Shown: positions 49,035 to 57,843 of the stretch, in pieces | How the letters are laid out: the number at the start of each line of letters is the position of its first letter | How positions within the stretch are numbered: position 1 is the first letter of the stretch | Source of the DNA: Acinetobacter gandensis | GTDB lineage: Bacteria; Pseudomonadota; Gammaproteobacteria; Pseudomonadales; Moraxellaceae | DNA: 64,000 nt | Reading direction: 5' to 3' | Assembly: GCF_001678755.1 (NCBI RefSeq) | Contig: NZ_LZDS01000012.1 | Span: forward strand, 186,001-250,000 | Program-made: the position numbers and the translations under genes | The notes under the pieces: model-generated | Told to the model about the DNA's origin: nothing | The model's input: only the letters and a program-made list of their open reading frames with translations | The model's database searches: none

Positions 49035-50897
49035 TTATCCAAAGTAATGTGAAGCAATTTGATACGTCAGGAATGACATCAGATAAGCTAGACCAAATAA
49101 ATAGATGGTCATGAACCCAACTGTTTTCATTGAACCCGTTTCACGTTTTACTGTTGCGAGCGTTGCCAAACAATGCGGTGCATAAATAAACCACACTAAC
49201 AATGACAAGCCCGTTGCCAATGACCAACCTAACGAACCATCACTACTGATTAAGCTTGCTAAGCCTTGCGACATTGCATCTTCATCTGTTGCAGACAAGG
49301 CATATACCGTTCCTAGTGCAGCAACCACAACTTCACGTGCAGCCATTGCAGGAATCAATGCAATACAAATCTGCCAGTTAAAGCCTAATGGTGCAAAGAT
49401 TGGTTGCATTAAATGACCCAACATCCCCGCCAATGAATAATCAATGTCAGGTAAGGTCGCACCTTCTGGTGGTTGTGGGAAAGTACATAAGAACCAAAGC
49501 AAAATAGACAACGCGAAGATGATGCCACCCACACGTTTTAAGAAGATTTTGGCACGGTCTAATAAACCAATCCAAACACTCTTCAAGTCAGGGAAACGGT
49601 AACTTGGTAATTCCATCAATAAAGCATGTTGCGATTTATCTTTTTGGAAGATTTTAATTACAGTAGCAACTGCCAATGCGCTCACAATACCAGCCATATA
49701 CAGGCCAAACAGCACAAGCCCTTGTAGATTCAAGACACCCCAAACTGTTTGTTCTGGAATGAATGCTGAAATTAATAACGCATACACGGGTAAACGTGCT
49801 GAACACGTCATTAATGGTGCAACCAAAATTGTGGTTAAACGATCGCGTGGATCACTAATACTACGCGTTGCCATAATGCCCGGAATGGCACAGGCAAAAC
49901 TTGAAAGTAATGGAATGAAAGCACGGCCACTTAAACCTGCTTTAAACATCAACTTATCAAGCAAGAATGCCGCACGTGGTAAATAGCCTGATTCTTCAAG
50001 CACTAAAATGAAGAAGAATAGGATAATAATTTGCGGCAAGAACACCACAACACCACCCGCACCAGCAATAATCCCGTCTACCACCAAACTATTCAGCAAT
50101 GGATGGGCAATATGCTCACCCACCACTTCGCCTAGCCAGCCAAAGAAGGTTTCAATTCCATCCATGAATGGCGCAGCCCAAGCAAATACCGCTTGGAAAA
50201 TAATAAACATCATCACGGCAAGGCTGATTAGACCCAACACAGGATGTAAGAAAATTTTATCGAGGAAGTCAGAACGTTTGTCTTCGTGTTCAACAAACAC
50301 GACGACATCTTTTAAAATTTGTTCGATTTTTTCATGGTTGCTGCCTGACAGATTAATGTCACTCAGTTCAACATTAGGTGTTCGGTAGGTTTGTGCGTCT
50401 AAAGCGCCCATCAGGTTTTCGATGCCTGCATTACGTACAGCAACCGTTTCTACAACAGGAATACCCAAACGTTGTGATAGTTTTTGTGTATTAATTTGCA
50501 TGCCACGACGACGCGCTTCATCCATCATGTTCAGCACAAGTAAAACTGGACGACCAAGCTCAATCATTTCCATGACCAAACCGAGGTGCAATTTTAAGTT
50601 GGTCGCATCCACTACACATAAAAATGCGTCTTGATGGCCTTCTTCTGCAATTTTACCTTGCACCACATCACGGGTAATTTCTTCATCCGGACTGGTGGCA
50701 TCTAAACTATATGTACCTGGCAAGTCCAAAACACGGACAGCTTTGCCCGAAGGTAAAGTGAATTGCCCCACTTTACGTTCAACCGTTACCCCTGCATAGT
50801 TGGCAACTTTTTGACGTGTACCAGTTAAATGGTTAAATAATGAGGTTTTACCACAGTTTGGATTACCAACAAGGGCAATACGTAAAGCATCACTCAT
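49035..50897 (-). CDS. feoB: Ferrous iron transporter FeoB
   Basis: This 620-residue inner-membrane Fe(II) transporter has an N-terminal G-protein domain with G1 GNPNCGKT (11-18), G3 DLPG (58-61) and G4 NMMDEA. A GDI-like segment and the permease with its two gate repeats (around 280-400 and 450-600) follow. It is shorter than E. coli FeoB (773) but close to other Acinetobacter-type FeoB proteins. Its start overlaps feoA by four bases (ATGA). Expression is expected from the Fur-controlled feoA promoter. Confidence 0.96.
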   Translation of the reverse strand: MSDALRIALVGNPNCGKTSLFNHLTGTRQKVANYAGVTVERKVGQFTLPSGKAVRVLDLPGTYSLDATSPDEEITRDVVQGKIAEEGHQDAFLCVVDATNLKLHLGLVMEMIELGRPVLLVLNMMDEARRRGMQINTQKLSQRLGIPVVETVAVRNAGIENLMGALDAQTYRTPNVELSDINLSGSNHEKIEQILKDVVVFVEHEDKRSDFLDKIFLHPVLGLISLAVMMFIIFQAVFAWAAPFMDGIETFFGWLGEVVGEHIAHPLLNSLVVDGIIAGAGGVVVFLPQIIILFFFILVLEESGYLPRAAFLLDKLMFKAGLSGRAFIPLLSSFACAIPGIMATRSISDPRDRLTTILVAPLMTCSARLPVYALLISAFIPEQTVWGVLNLQGLVLFGLYMAGIVSALAVATVIKIFQKDKSQHALLMELPSYRFPDLKSVWIGLLDRAKIFLKRVGGIIFALSILLWFLCTFPQPPEGATLPDIDYSLAGMLGHLMQPIFAPLGFNWQICIALIPAMAAREVVVAALGTVYALSATDEDAMSQGLASLISSDGSLGWSLATGLSLLVWFIYAPHCLATLATVKRETGSMKTVGFMTIYLFGLAYLMSFLTYQIASHYFG

Positions 50898-51157
50898 ACC
50901 GATGCCCCTTCCATTGCTATTTCCACTTTTTCAGCTTCTATCTTACGGAGTGCGAAACGGGTAAACCCGACCTGAATTAAAATAGGATCACCACCAAAAA
51001 TACCTTTGGTAATCACCTGTACCTTGGTTCCGGGAACAAAACCTAATGTTTCCAAACGGCTCGCCACCATATCAGTCTGAGATCCGTCGCCATTCTGGTT
51101 ACGATGTACCTTATGAATGACCGCGTTTTGTTTCACTTTCAAATCAGATAATCGCAC
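50894..51157 (-). CDS. feoA: Ferrous iron transport protein FeoA
   Basis: This 87-residue SH3-like protein interacts with FeoB in Fe(II) uptake. The FeoA pattern is RLETLGFVPGTKVQVITKGIFGGDPILIQVGFTRFALRKIEAEKVEI (split conserved blocks across residues 34-80). It is the first gene of the operon, with a Fur-box promoter upstream, and its stop overlaps the feoB start as ATGA. Confidence 0.95.
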   Translation of the reverse strand: MRLSDLKVKQNAVIHKVHRNQNGDGSQTDMVASRLETLGFVPGTKVQVITKGIFGGDPILIQVGFTRFALRKIEAEKVEIAMEGASV

Positions 51158-51183
51158 GCAACTAACCCTAAAAATTTTTGAAC

Positions 51184-51213
51184 ATTATACAAACAAATGA
51201 GAATAATTAACAA
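51184..51213 (-). promoter_or_regulatory. Sigma70 promoter of the feo operon
   Basis: On the minus strand TTGTTA (51213-51208), an 18-base spacer and a perfect TATAAT (51189-51184) form a promoter 27 bases before the feoA start. The Fur box lies over the -35 and spacer. Confidence 0.75.
51198..51212. promoter_or_regulatory. Fur box at the feo promoter
   Basis: TGAGAATAATTAACA matches the 7-1-7 Fur consensus TGATAATNATTATCA at 12 of 14 positions. It covers most of the -35 hexamer and the adjacent spacer, so iron-loaded Fur would block polymerase. The consensus is established knowledge; the binding here is inferred. Confidence 0.7.
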
Positions 51214-51330
51214 ATCGGATTCGATTTCAATTCGCATTTCGCTTTCAAAGATCGACAGTATAGAAAATTTAAATTACATTGCATTAAACCCTTGTGATTT
51301 ATTGGTTTAATTCACCCAAATGAGCTTTAC

Positions 51331-52248
51331 ATGTTAAATAAAAAACCACGTATCCCTGCCCCTGTAACCATTCCAGAAAATTTAAGTTTCTTGCAAGGAT
51401 ATCGTGATTATTTGGTGGCTCAGACGGTCAGTCCACACACTAGAAATGCCTATTTATCTGATTTAATTCAATGCAGTGAGTGTCATCGCCACAGCATGAC
51501 AGACTGGAGCAGTGATGATGTAGCCGATGTGCTGTTGAACCTCACCAAACAGGGAAAAAGTCCAAGATCTATCGCTCGTTCACTTTCTGCACTACGTTCA
51601 TTCTTTAAATTTCTACGTGAACAAAAATTGCGCAGCGACAATCCAGTTGCAACACATAAAACACCTAAACTGGGTCGTGCCCTACCCAAAGATTTATCTG
51701 AAGCTGATGTTGAAGCATTAATTAATGCACCCGATATCAACAGCGCACTTGGCTTACGTGATCGCGCGATGCTTGAAGTCTTATACGCATGCGGATTACG
51801 TGTCAGTGAGCTACTCAATTTACGTTTGGAATTGATTAATCTAAAACAAGGCTATTTACGTATAACTGGTAAAGGAAATAAAGAACGTCTCGTCCCTTTA
51901 GGTCAAGTCGCTTGTGACTGGGTGGAAAAATATTTGGCCCAAGCGCGACCACAGCTATATAAAAGTTCAACCGATGCCTTATTCCTCACCCAACATGGCG
52001 GTATGATGAGCCGACAAAATTTTTGGTACGCTATCAAACGCTATGCCTTACAAGCCGGTGTACAAACTGAACTCTCACCACATACCTTACGTCATGCTTT
52101 TGCTACACATCTGCTGAATCATGGCGCTGATCTGCGTGTAGTACAAATGCTGCTGGGCCATAGCGATTTATCGACCACGCAAATTTATACCCATGTAGCA
52201 CAAGTTCGCATGCAACAACTTCACGCAAGTTTCCATCCAAGAGCTTAA
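51331..52248 (+). CDS. xerD: Site-specific tyrosine recombinase XerD
   Basis: This 305-residue recombinase works with XerC at dif to resolve chromosome dimers. The N-terminal SAM-like domain (~20-105) is followed by the catalytic domain with all active residues: Arg in ACGLRVSELL, Lys in ITGKGNKERLVPL, His-x-x-Arg in SPHTLRHAFATHLL, His in LLGHSDLSTT and the nucleophile Tyr in TQIYTHV. The C-terminal stretch is close to E. coli XerD, and a dsbC gene follows, as in E. coli, which favours XerD over XerC. Confidence 0.93.
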   Translation: MLNKKPRIPAPVTIPENLSFLQGYRDYLVAQTVSPHTRNAYLSDLIQCSECHRHSMTDWSSDDVADVLLNLTKQGKSPRSIARSLSALRSFFKFLREQKLRSDNPVATHKTPKLGRALPKDLSEADVEALINAPDINSALGLRDRAMLEVLYACGLRVSELLNLRLELINLKQGYLRITGKGNKERLVPLGQVACDWVEKYLAQARPQLYKSSTDALFLTQHGGMMSRQNFWYAIKRYALQAGVQTELSPHTLRHAFATHLLNHGADLRVVQMLLGHSDLSTTQIYTHVAQVRMQQLHASFHPRA

Positions 52249-52344
52249 CGGCTGTAAATATCAGACCAAGAAGTTCTATCGCGCCCTTTATTTTTTGCTA
52301 TGCTTACTCACCTGTTTGATATAGCTAAAAGAAAAGGGTTGTTT

Positions 52345-53157
52345 ATGTTATTTACCCGTTCAAAATTTTTTCTCGCATCTACACTTGCTGCAAGTATGGC
52401 ACTTATGGCTTGCTCCAACTCAAATAACGACGAAAAGAAAGACTCAACATTAACGGCGAGCACACCAGCGACTGGTGAAGCATCAACCTTGTCTGAACGT
52501 AATGCTCAACAACGTCTCATCGACACATTGCAGTCAAATATTCAAAAAGCCAATATCAATGCCAAAGTGATTGGCGTGAAAGCCACTGAAGTTCCTAATA
52601 TTTTTTGGGTGAGCTTCGAAGGTATGCCTTCTGTATATGCCACTGCCGATGGCAAATACATCTTCCAAGGTGACTTGGTTCGTTTAGGTGATAAAAAACT
52701 TTTTAATGTCGGTGACAACTTACAAGCTGAAACCAATAAAAAATTATTCGACAACTTAAAATCTGAAGATTTACTGGTTTATAAAGCCAAGGGTAAAACT
52801 AAACATGTGGTTTATGTATTCACCGATGTGAGCTGTCCGTATTGCCACAAATTGCATGAGCAAATGGATGATATCAATGCCCGTGGTATTGAAGTACGTT
52901 ACATCGCTTGGCCTCGTGGCGAACAACACATGCCAATGATGGAAGCAATTTGGTGTAGCAAAGACCGCCATGCTGCATTTGATCAAGCGATTGCTGGTCA
53001 ACAAATTGCACCTGCTTCATGCAAAAACCCTGTGCGTAGCATGTATGAAATGGGGCTAAATATTGGGGTAAATGGCACACCAGCAATCTACAATGCTGAA
53101 GGTGTTCATATCGGTGCTTACATGTCTGCAGCGGAACTTGAAAGCGCACTTAAATAA
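52345..53157 (+). CDS. dsbC: Thiol:disulfide isomerase, DsbC-like, predicted lipoprotein
   Basis: This 270-residue protein has the DsbC dimerisation domain (about 55-130) and a thioredoxin-fold domain with CPYC (in VSCPYCHKLHEQ) and the cis-Pro loop NGTPAIYN. It should correct wrong disulphides in the envelope. Unlike soluble E. coli DsbC, the signal ends in a lipobox (LMAC-SN) followed by a Ser/Thr-rich linker, so it may be tethered to a membrane. I chose the ATG at 52345 with AAGGG upstream; an ATG at 52300 would add 15 residues before the signal peptide. It follows xerD. Confidence 0.87.
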   Translation: MLFTRSKFFLASTLAASMALMACSNSNNDEKKDSTLTASTPATGEASTLSERNAQQRLIDTLQSNIQKANINAKVIGVKATEVPNIFWVSFEGMPSVYATADGKYIFQGDLVRLGDKKLFNVGDNLQAETNKKLFDNLKSEDLLVYKAKGKTKHVVYVFTDVSCPYCHKLHEQMDDINARGIEVRYIAWPRGEQHMPMMEAIWCSKDRHAAFDQAIAGQQIAPASCKNPVRSMYEMGLNIGVNGTPAIYNAEGVHIGAYMSAAELESALK

Positions 53158-53287
53158 CTAATTTTTATAGGCTAAATGAATGTTTTTTATGGGTGGGAAT
53201 AAAGTGATTTCTACCCTAGAGTCCAAGCGTTTTTTTAGCTATGATCTAAACTCACTTAAGAAATTGATGAATTAAATGGAGTGTGAC

Positions 53288-54592
53288 GTGAAACCAGTTC
53301 GTCTGGCAATCCTCGGTCTTGGTACTGTGGGTGGTGGTGCCCTTAAACTACTAAAAGAAAATGCTGCTGAGATTAAACGTCGCACCGGTCGTGAAATTGA
53401 AATTACCCATGTGGGCACGCGTCGCCCTCGTCCTGATTTAGATCTTCCTGCTTCTGTAAAACAAAGTGCTGATTTATTAGATATTGTTCGTCAACCTGAC
53501 GTTGATGTTGTGGTTGAAGTCATGGGTGGCATCCACCCTGCCTATGAAGTGATTCGCGAAGCGATTATTCATGGCAAACAAGTGGTGACTGCCAACAAAG
53601 CACTTTTAGCTGAACACGGTAATGAATTGTTCAAATTGGCTGATGATCATCACGTACAAATTGCCTATGAAGCAGCTGTTGCTGGTGGTATTCCAATTAT
53701 TAAAGTCATGCGTGAAGGTTTGGCTGCAAACAAAATTGATTGGCTAGCTGGCATCATCAACGGCACAGGCAACTTCATTTTGACTGAAATGCGTGAAAAA
53801 GGTCGTGCCTTTGCCGATGTGCTGAAAGAAGCACAGGAACTCGGTTATGCCGAAGCTGACCCGACTTTTGATGTTGAAGGCATCGACGCAGCTCACAAAC
53901 TTACATTGCTGGCTTCGATTGCATTTGGTATTCCATTGCAGTTTGACAAGGTGTTCACTGAAGGCATCAGCAAAGTCACAGCACAAGATGTAAAATATGC
54001 AGAAGACCTTGGCTTCCGTATTAAGCATCTAGGTATTGCTCGTCGTGCCGCAACAGGAATTGAGCTTCGTGTTCACCCAACATTGATTCCAGAAGAACAA
54101 CTGATTGCTAATGTTAATGGTGTGAAAAATGCCGTACTAGTACAGGCCAATGCAGTTGGTCCAACACTGTATTACGGTGCTGGTGCTGGTGCTGGACCAA
54201 CAGCATCTGCTGTCGTTGCTGACGTTGTTGATATTGTTCGTGACATTTCTTATACCGAAGATGGTTCAGGTACAATTCCGCAATTAGCTTTTGAAAGCTT
54301 AAGTGATTTGACCATTCTTCCACGTGAAGAAATGACCACTGGATACTACATCCGCATTAATGCTGAAGATCAAACAGGCGTTCTTGCTGATGTGACGACT
54401 ATTTTAAGCCGTGCGGGAATCAGTATTGATGCCATCATGCAACAGCCACGCTTAAAAGACCTTATTCCTATCGTGATTCTGACTGATCCAGTTAAAGAAT
54501 CAAAAATGGATGAAGCCCTTCAACAAATTCAAGCATTGCCCGTCATTCATGGCGAAATTGTACGAATTCGTTTAGAATCGCTTGATAATTAA
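53288..54592 (+). CDS. hom: Homoserine dehydrogenase
   Basis: This 434-residue enzyme makes homoserine for threonine, methionine and isoleucine. The NAD(P)-binding loop is GLGTVGGG near the N-terminus, the catalytic domain has the INGTGNFILTEM segment and the C-terminal ACT domain (~350-425, TGVLADVTTILSRAGISIDAI) is the threonine-feedback site. I chose the GTG at 53288, with GGAG six bases upstream; the ATG at 53276 adds four residues and overlaps that site. It precedes thrC. Confidence 0.94.
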   Translation: MKPVRLAILGLGTVGGGALKLLKENAAEIKRRTGREIEITHVGTRRPRPDLDLPASVKQSADLLDIVRQPDVDVVVEVMGGIHPAYEVIREAIIHGKQVVTANKALLAEHGNELFKLADDHHVQIAYEAAVAGGIPIIKVMREGLAANKIDWLAGIINGTGNFILTEMREKGRAFADVLKEAQELGYAEADPTFDVEGIDAAHKLTLLASIAFGIPLQFDKVFTEGISKVTAQDVKYAEDLGFRIKHLGIARRAATGIELRVHPTLIPEEQLIANVNGVKNAVLVQANAVGPTLYYGAGAGAGPTASAVVADVVDIVRDISYTEDGSGTIPQLAFESLSDLTILPREEMTTGYYIRINAEDQTGVLADVTTILSRAGISIDAIMQQPRLKDLIPIVILTDPVKESKMDEALQQIQALPVIHGEIVRIRLESLDN

Positions 54593-54649
54593 TCGGGTCA
54601 AGGGGACACTCTCCCCTTGCCAAGCTCTACACACAATTGGAACATCATC

Positions 54650-55789
54650 ATGTCGAATGCCAATCGTTATACTGGTTTAGTTGACCGCTATCGCGACCGT
54701 TTACCAGTGTCTGCCACCACTAAAGCAATCTCTTTAGGCGAAGGTAATACCCCACTGATTAAGCTTGCGAATATTCCGCGCATTATTGGCAAAAATGTTG
54801 AAATTTATGTGAAGTACGAGGGCTTAAACCCGACTGGTTCATTTAAAGACCGTGGTATGACCATGGCAGTAACAAAAGCTGCTGAAGAAGGCTCTAAAGC
54901 CATTATCTGTGCATCTACTGGTAACACTTCAGCTGCTGCAGCAGCTTATGCTGCACGTGCAGGTATGAAAGCGTTCGTTTTAATCCCTGAAGGCAAAATT
55001 GCAATGGGTAAAATGGCGCAAGCGATGATGTATGGTGCGATCACGATGCAAATTCGCGGTAACTTTGACGATGGTATGCGCCTCGTGAAAGAAATTGCAG
55101 ATAAAGCACCGGTAACGATTGTAAACTCAATTAACCCGTACCGTTTGCAAGGTCAGAAAACCATTGCTTACGAAATCGTGGATGAATTGGGCCGTGCACC
55201 AGACTACCACTGCTTACCAGTAGGTAACGCAGGTAACATCACTGCTCACTGGATGGGGTATACTGAAGCAGTTGCGAACCAATCAAAAGAAGAATTTGAG
55301 CAAGTGGTTTATGCCCCTGCAACTGATGCCTTCACTGGTCCAAAACCTGCTGGCTTGCCGATCATGGCGGGTTACCAAGCTTCTGGTGCTGCACCGTTCT
55401 TACGTGGCGCACCGGTTGAAAATCCTGAGACTGTAGCAACTGCAATCCGTATTGGTAATCCACAAAGCTGGAACCACGCAAAAGCTGTTGTACGTGATTC
55501 AAAAGGTTGGTTCGATGAACTGACTGATGCTGAAATCTTAGAAGCACAACGTCTACTTTCGATGTACGAAGGTGTATTTGTTGAGCCTGCTTCTGCAGCA
55601 TCTGTTGGTGGTGCAATCCGTGATATCAAAGCAGGTAAAATTGCTGAAGGTTCTGTGATTGTATGTACTGTGACAGGTAATGGTTTGAAAGACCCTGATA
55701 CTGCAATCAAACAATGTTCTGATGCAGTAATGCTATCAATTGATGCAACATTGGATCAAGTTCGTGATTCTATTCTTTCAAATATGTAA
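54650..55789 (+). CDS. thrC: Threonine synthase
   Basis: This 379-residue PLP enzyme converts O-phosphohomoserine to threonine. The PLP lysine is in NPTGSFKDRGM, the phosphate loop is in VGNAGNITAHW, and PLP contacts appear in STGNTSAAAAAYAARAG and VTGNG. I chose the ATG at 54650 (MSNANRYTG); an ATG at 54617 would add 11 residues with no family match. hom-thrC form a threonine operon, here without thrA or thrB beside them. Confidence 0.95.
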   Translation: MSNANRYTGLVDRYRDRLPVSATTKAISLGEGNTPLIKLANIPRIIGKNVEIYVKYEGLNPTGSFKDRGMTMAVTKAAEEGSKAIICASTGNTSAAAAAYAARAGMKAFVLIPEGKIAMGKMAQAMMYGAITMQIRGNFDDGMRLVKEIADKAPVTIVNSINPYRLQGQKTIAYEIVDELGRAPDYHCLPVGNAGNITAHWMGYTEAVANQSKEEFEQVVYAPATDAFTGPKPAGLPIMAGYQASGAAPFLRGAPVENPETVATAIRIGNPQSWNHAKAVVRDSKGWFDELTDAEILEAQRLLSMYEGVFVEPASAASVGGAIRDIKAGKIAEGSVIVCTVTGNGLKDPDTAIKQCSDAVMLSIDATLDQVRDSILSNM

Positions 55790-55803
55790 TATTTGATTGG
55801 AAT

Positions 55804-55831
55804 AAAAAGCCCTGCATTTGCAGGGCTTTTT
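55804..55831. terminator. Terminator between thrC and pbpG
   Basis: AAAAAGCCCTGC, loop ATTT, then GCAGGGCTTTTT form a 12-bp GC-rich stem with T runs both ways. It lies between convergent genes. Confidence 0.92.
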
Positions 55832-55901
55832 ATTTGCTTTGTTTCACTACAAGATTTAGACGTTGAGTAAATCCAAATCCTGCTATGAAACTTAAGTCAT
55901 G

Positions 55902-56957
55902 TTAGATACGTTTTGGTAGCTGGCTTGCCCAATTCATTAAACGTGTTGCATCGCTAGTACGTGCAGCAGAAGAATCTGCTCCCAATAGCACCACAACTGC
56001 TGGGCGGTTATTTAAAGTGGTATGCATCACCACACAGCGCCCAGCTTCATTAATAAATCCAGTTTTAGAAATATTGATATTCCAACCACCATTACGCACT
56101 AAAGCATTGGTATTATTAGATTTTAATACACGATAACCCAAATTAAAGTCATAACTTGGTGTTGTTGAGAACTGACGAATCAAGCCATATTGAGATGCAG
56201 TATTCACTAAAATACCTAAATCACGTGCTGAAGCGACATTGCCAGGATGCAAACCAGTTGATTCCATATAATGTGTCGAGTTCATCCCCAATGACCGTGC
56301 TTTCGCATTCATTGCAGAAATAAAGGCAGAACGGCCACCTGGGAAGGTTCTTGCTAATGCAGATGCAGCTGGATTTTCAGACTTCATTAAAGCAAATAAC
56401 AGTGCTTCTGCACGATTCATGCTGTCGCCAGCACGTAAAGTTGAACTCGAACTTTTACAACCAGAGCAAGAAAAATCCGCTTGTTGTAGTGTAATTTTCT
56501 CAGACATGTTCAAGCGTGCGTCAGAAATGACAACAGCCGTCATTAATTTGGTAATTGACGCAATTGGAAGTGCCGTATTGCTATTTTTACTGTAAAGCAC
56601 TTCACCTGTTTGACCATCCATGACCAATGCAGCACGCGCATTAACTGATGGCTGACCAGCATATTGATTAGTATCAACAATACGCACCGTTTTTGAAGGC
56701 GCAGATTGTGCTACCACACCGTTACTACTACGCACAGATGTCGTAACTTTTGTTGATCCCTGAGGAGATGGCTCATCAATACTCGAAGACACATCACCAT
56801 TTAAAAGTTGCTCGGCATCTTCCGAAGACCAACTCAGGCTAGACTGCTGACTTGCAGCATTATTCATGACAATTTCAGCAGAGCTGATGCTGCTCATACC
56901 CAATACAATTGACATGCCTAACATGTGCATTAGGAACTTATTTGTTTTCTTCACCAT
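55902..56957 (-). CDS. pbpG: D-alanyl-D-alanine endopeptidase (PBP7/8-like)
   Basis: This 351-residue periplasmic penicillin-binding protein cleaves DD cross-links in peptidoglycan. A signal peptide is visible to about residue 27. The active-site motifs are SITK (S134-K137), SEN in MKSENPAASAL and KTG in ISKTGFINEAG, in the order of PBP7. An N-terminal Ser/Gln-rich linker (~30-95) is longer than in E. coli. It is divergent from the gacA-like gene; the shared region holds the CCACAAT repeats. Confidence 0.9.
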   Translation of the reverse strand: MVKKTNKFLMHMLGMSIVLGMSSISSAEIVMNNAASQQSSLSWSSEDAEQLLNGDVSSSIDEPSPQGSTKVTTSVRSSNGVVAQSAPSKTVRIVDTNQYAGQPSVNARAALVMDGQTGEVLYSKNSNTALPIASITKLMTAVVISDARLNMSEKITLQQADFSCSGCKSSSSTLRAGDSMNRAEALLFALMKSENPAASALARTFPGGRSAFISAMNAKARSLGMNSTHYMESTGLHPGNVASARDLGILVNTASQYGLIRQFSTTPSYDFNLGYRVLKSNNTNALVRNGGWNINISKTGFINEAGRCVVMHTTLNNRPAVVVLLGADSSAARTSDATRLMNWASQLPKRI

Positions 56958-56996
56958 TACTCACTCAACTCAAGATGCTAAACATTTGCGTATTAC

Positions 56997-57053
56997 CCAC
57001 AATATGCCGTACATTTACCACAATCAAGAACATATTTTGCTCACATATTGTGG
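56997..57053. repeat. CCACAATATG inverted repeats between pbpG and the gacA-like gene
   Basis: CCACAATATG (56997-57006) and CATATTGTGG (57044-57053) form a perfect 10-base inverted repeat 37 bases apart. A third half-site, CCACAAT, lies at 57018-57024. Three copies in 57 bases of a divergent control region suggest binding sites for a regulator; which one is unknown. Confidence 0.5.
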
Positions 57054-57165
57054 ATGAAGTTTTTCATTACATATAAGAATAGCATTGCTAATTTTGTCGT
57101 TTCATTGCAAGCTTATTTTGCTTTATGTAACAAAAAAACAGTTTTATATTGAAGGGAGAGTATAG

Positions 57166-57801
57166 GTGATCACAGTTTTAGTGGTGGATGACCACGAATT
57201 GGTACGTACCGGTATTTGCCGTATGCTCGAAGACCACACTGAAGTACAAGTCATTGGACAAGCTGAATCTGGTGAAGATGCCATCACTTTGGTGCGTCAA
57301 CATCATCCGAATGTTGTTCTGTTAGATGTCAACATGCCTGGCATTGGCGGTGTAGAAACCACGCGTCGTTTATTACAAACAGCACCTGAAACCAAAGTCG
57401 TTGCGGTGAGCGGCTTAGCGGAAGAACCCTACCCTTCATTATTATTAAAAGCGGGTGCAAAAGGCTATATCACCAAAGGTGCTCCAGTTACTGAGATGGT
57501 TCGTGCCATAAATAAAGTAATGCAAGGTGGGAAATACTTTAGTGCCGATATTGCAGAGCAATTGGCTAGTTCATATTTATCCGATACCCAGCAATCCCCT
57601 TTTGATGCTTTGTCGGAACGTGAAATGCAAGTGGCGATGATGGTGGTCAACTGTATCAGTGCACAGGAAATTTCAGACAAACTTTTTGTCAGTGTAAAAA
57701 CCGTCAATACATACCGTTATCGTATTTTTGAAAAACTGAATATTGATAGTGATGTCAAACTCACTCACTTGGCTATCCGCTACGGTTTAATCAAACCTTA
57801 A
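57166..57801 (+). CDS. gacA: GacA/UvrY-type response regulator
   Basis: This 211-residue NarL/FixJ-family regulator has a receiver domain (phospho-Asp D54 in VVLLDVNMPG) and a LuxR-type HTH (~145-205: LSEREMQVAMMVVNCISAQEI). Close match to GacA, which with sensor GacS controls small RNAs of the Rsm/Csr pathway and virulence traits. The start is GTG at 57166 with GGGAG nine bases upstream. No gacS is nearby, which is usual. pilS lies 42 bases downstream, so co-transcription is possible. Confidence 0.85.
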   Translation: MITVLVVDDHELVRTGICRMLEDHTEVQVIGQAESGEDAITLVRQHHPNVVLLDVNMPGIGGVETTRRLLQTAPETKVVAVSGLAEEPYPSLLLKAGAKGYITKGAPVTEMVRAINKVMQGGKYFSADIAEQLASSYLSDTQQSPFDALSEREMQVAMMVVNCISAQEISDKLFVSVKTVNTYRYRIFEKLNIDSDVKLTHLAIRYGLIKP

Positions 57802-57843
57802 TTGCTACTCACACGTACATTCTAATAACACGTAGTTAATTTC

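Noticed and set aside
51331-52248. A phage or integron integrase
   Set aside because: Sequence and downstream dsbC identify chromosomal XerD; no attachment-site repeats or phage genes are nearby.
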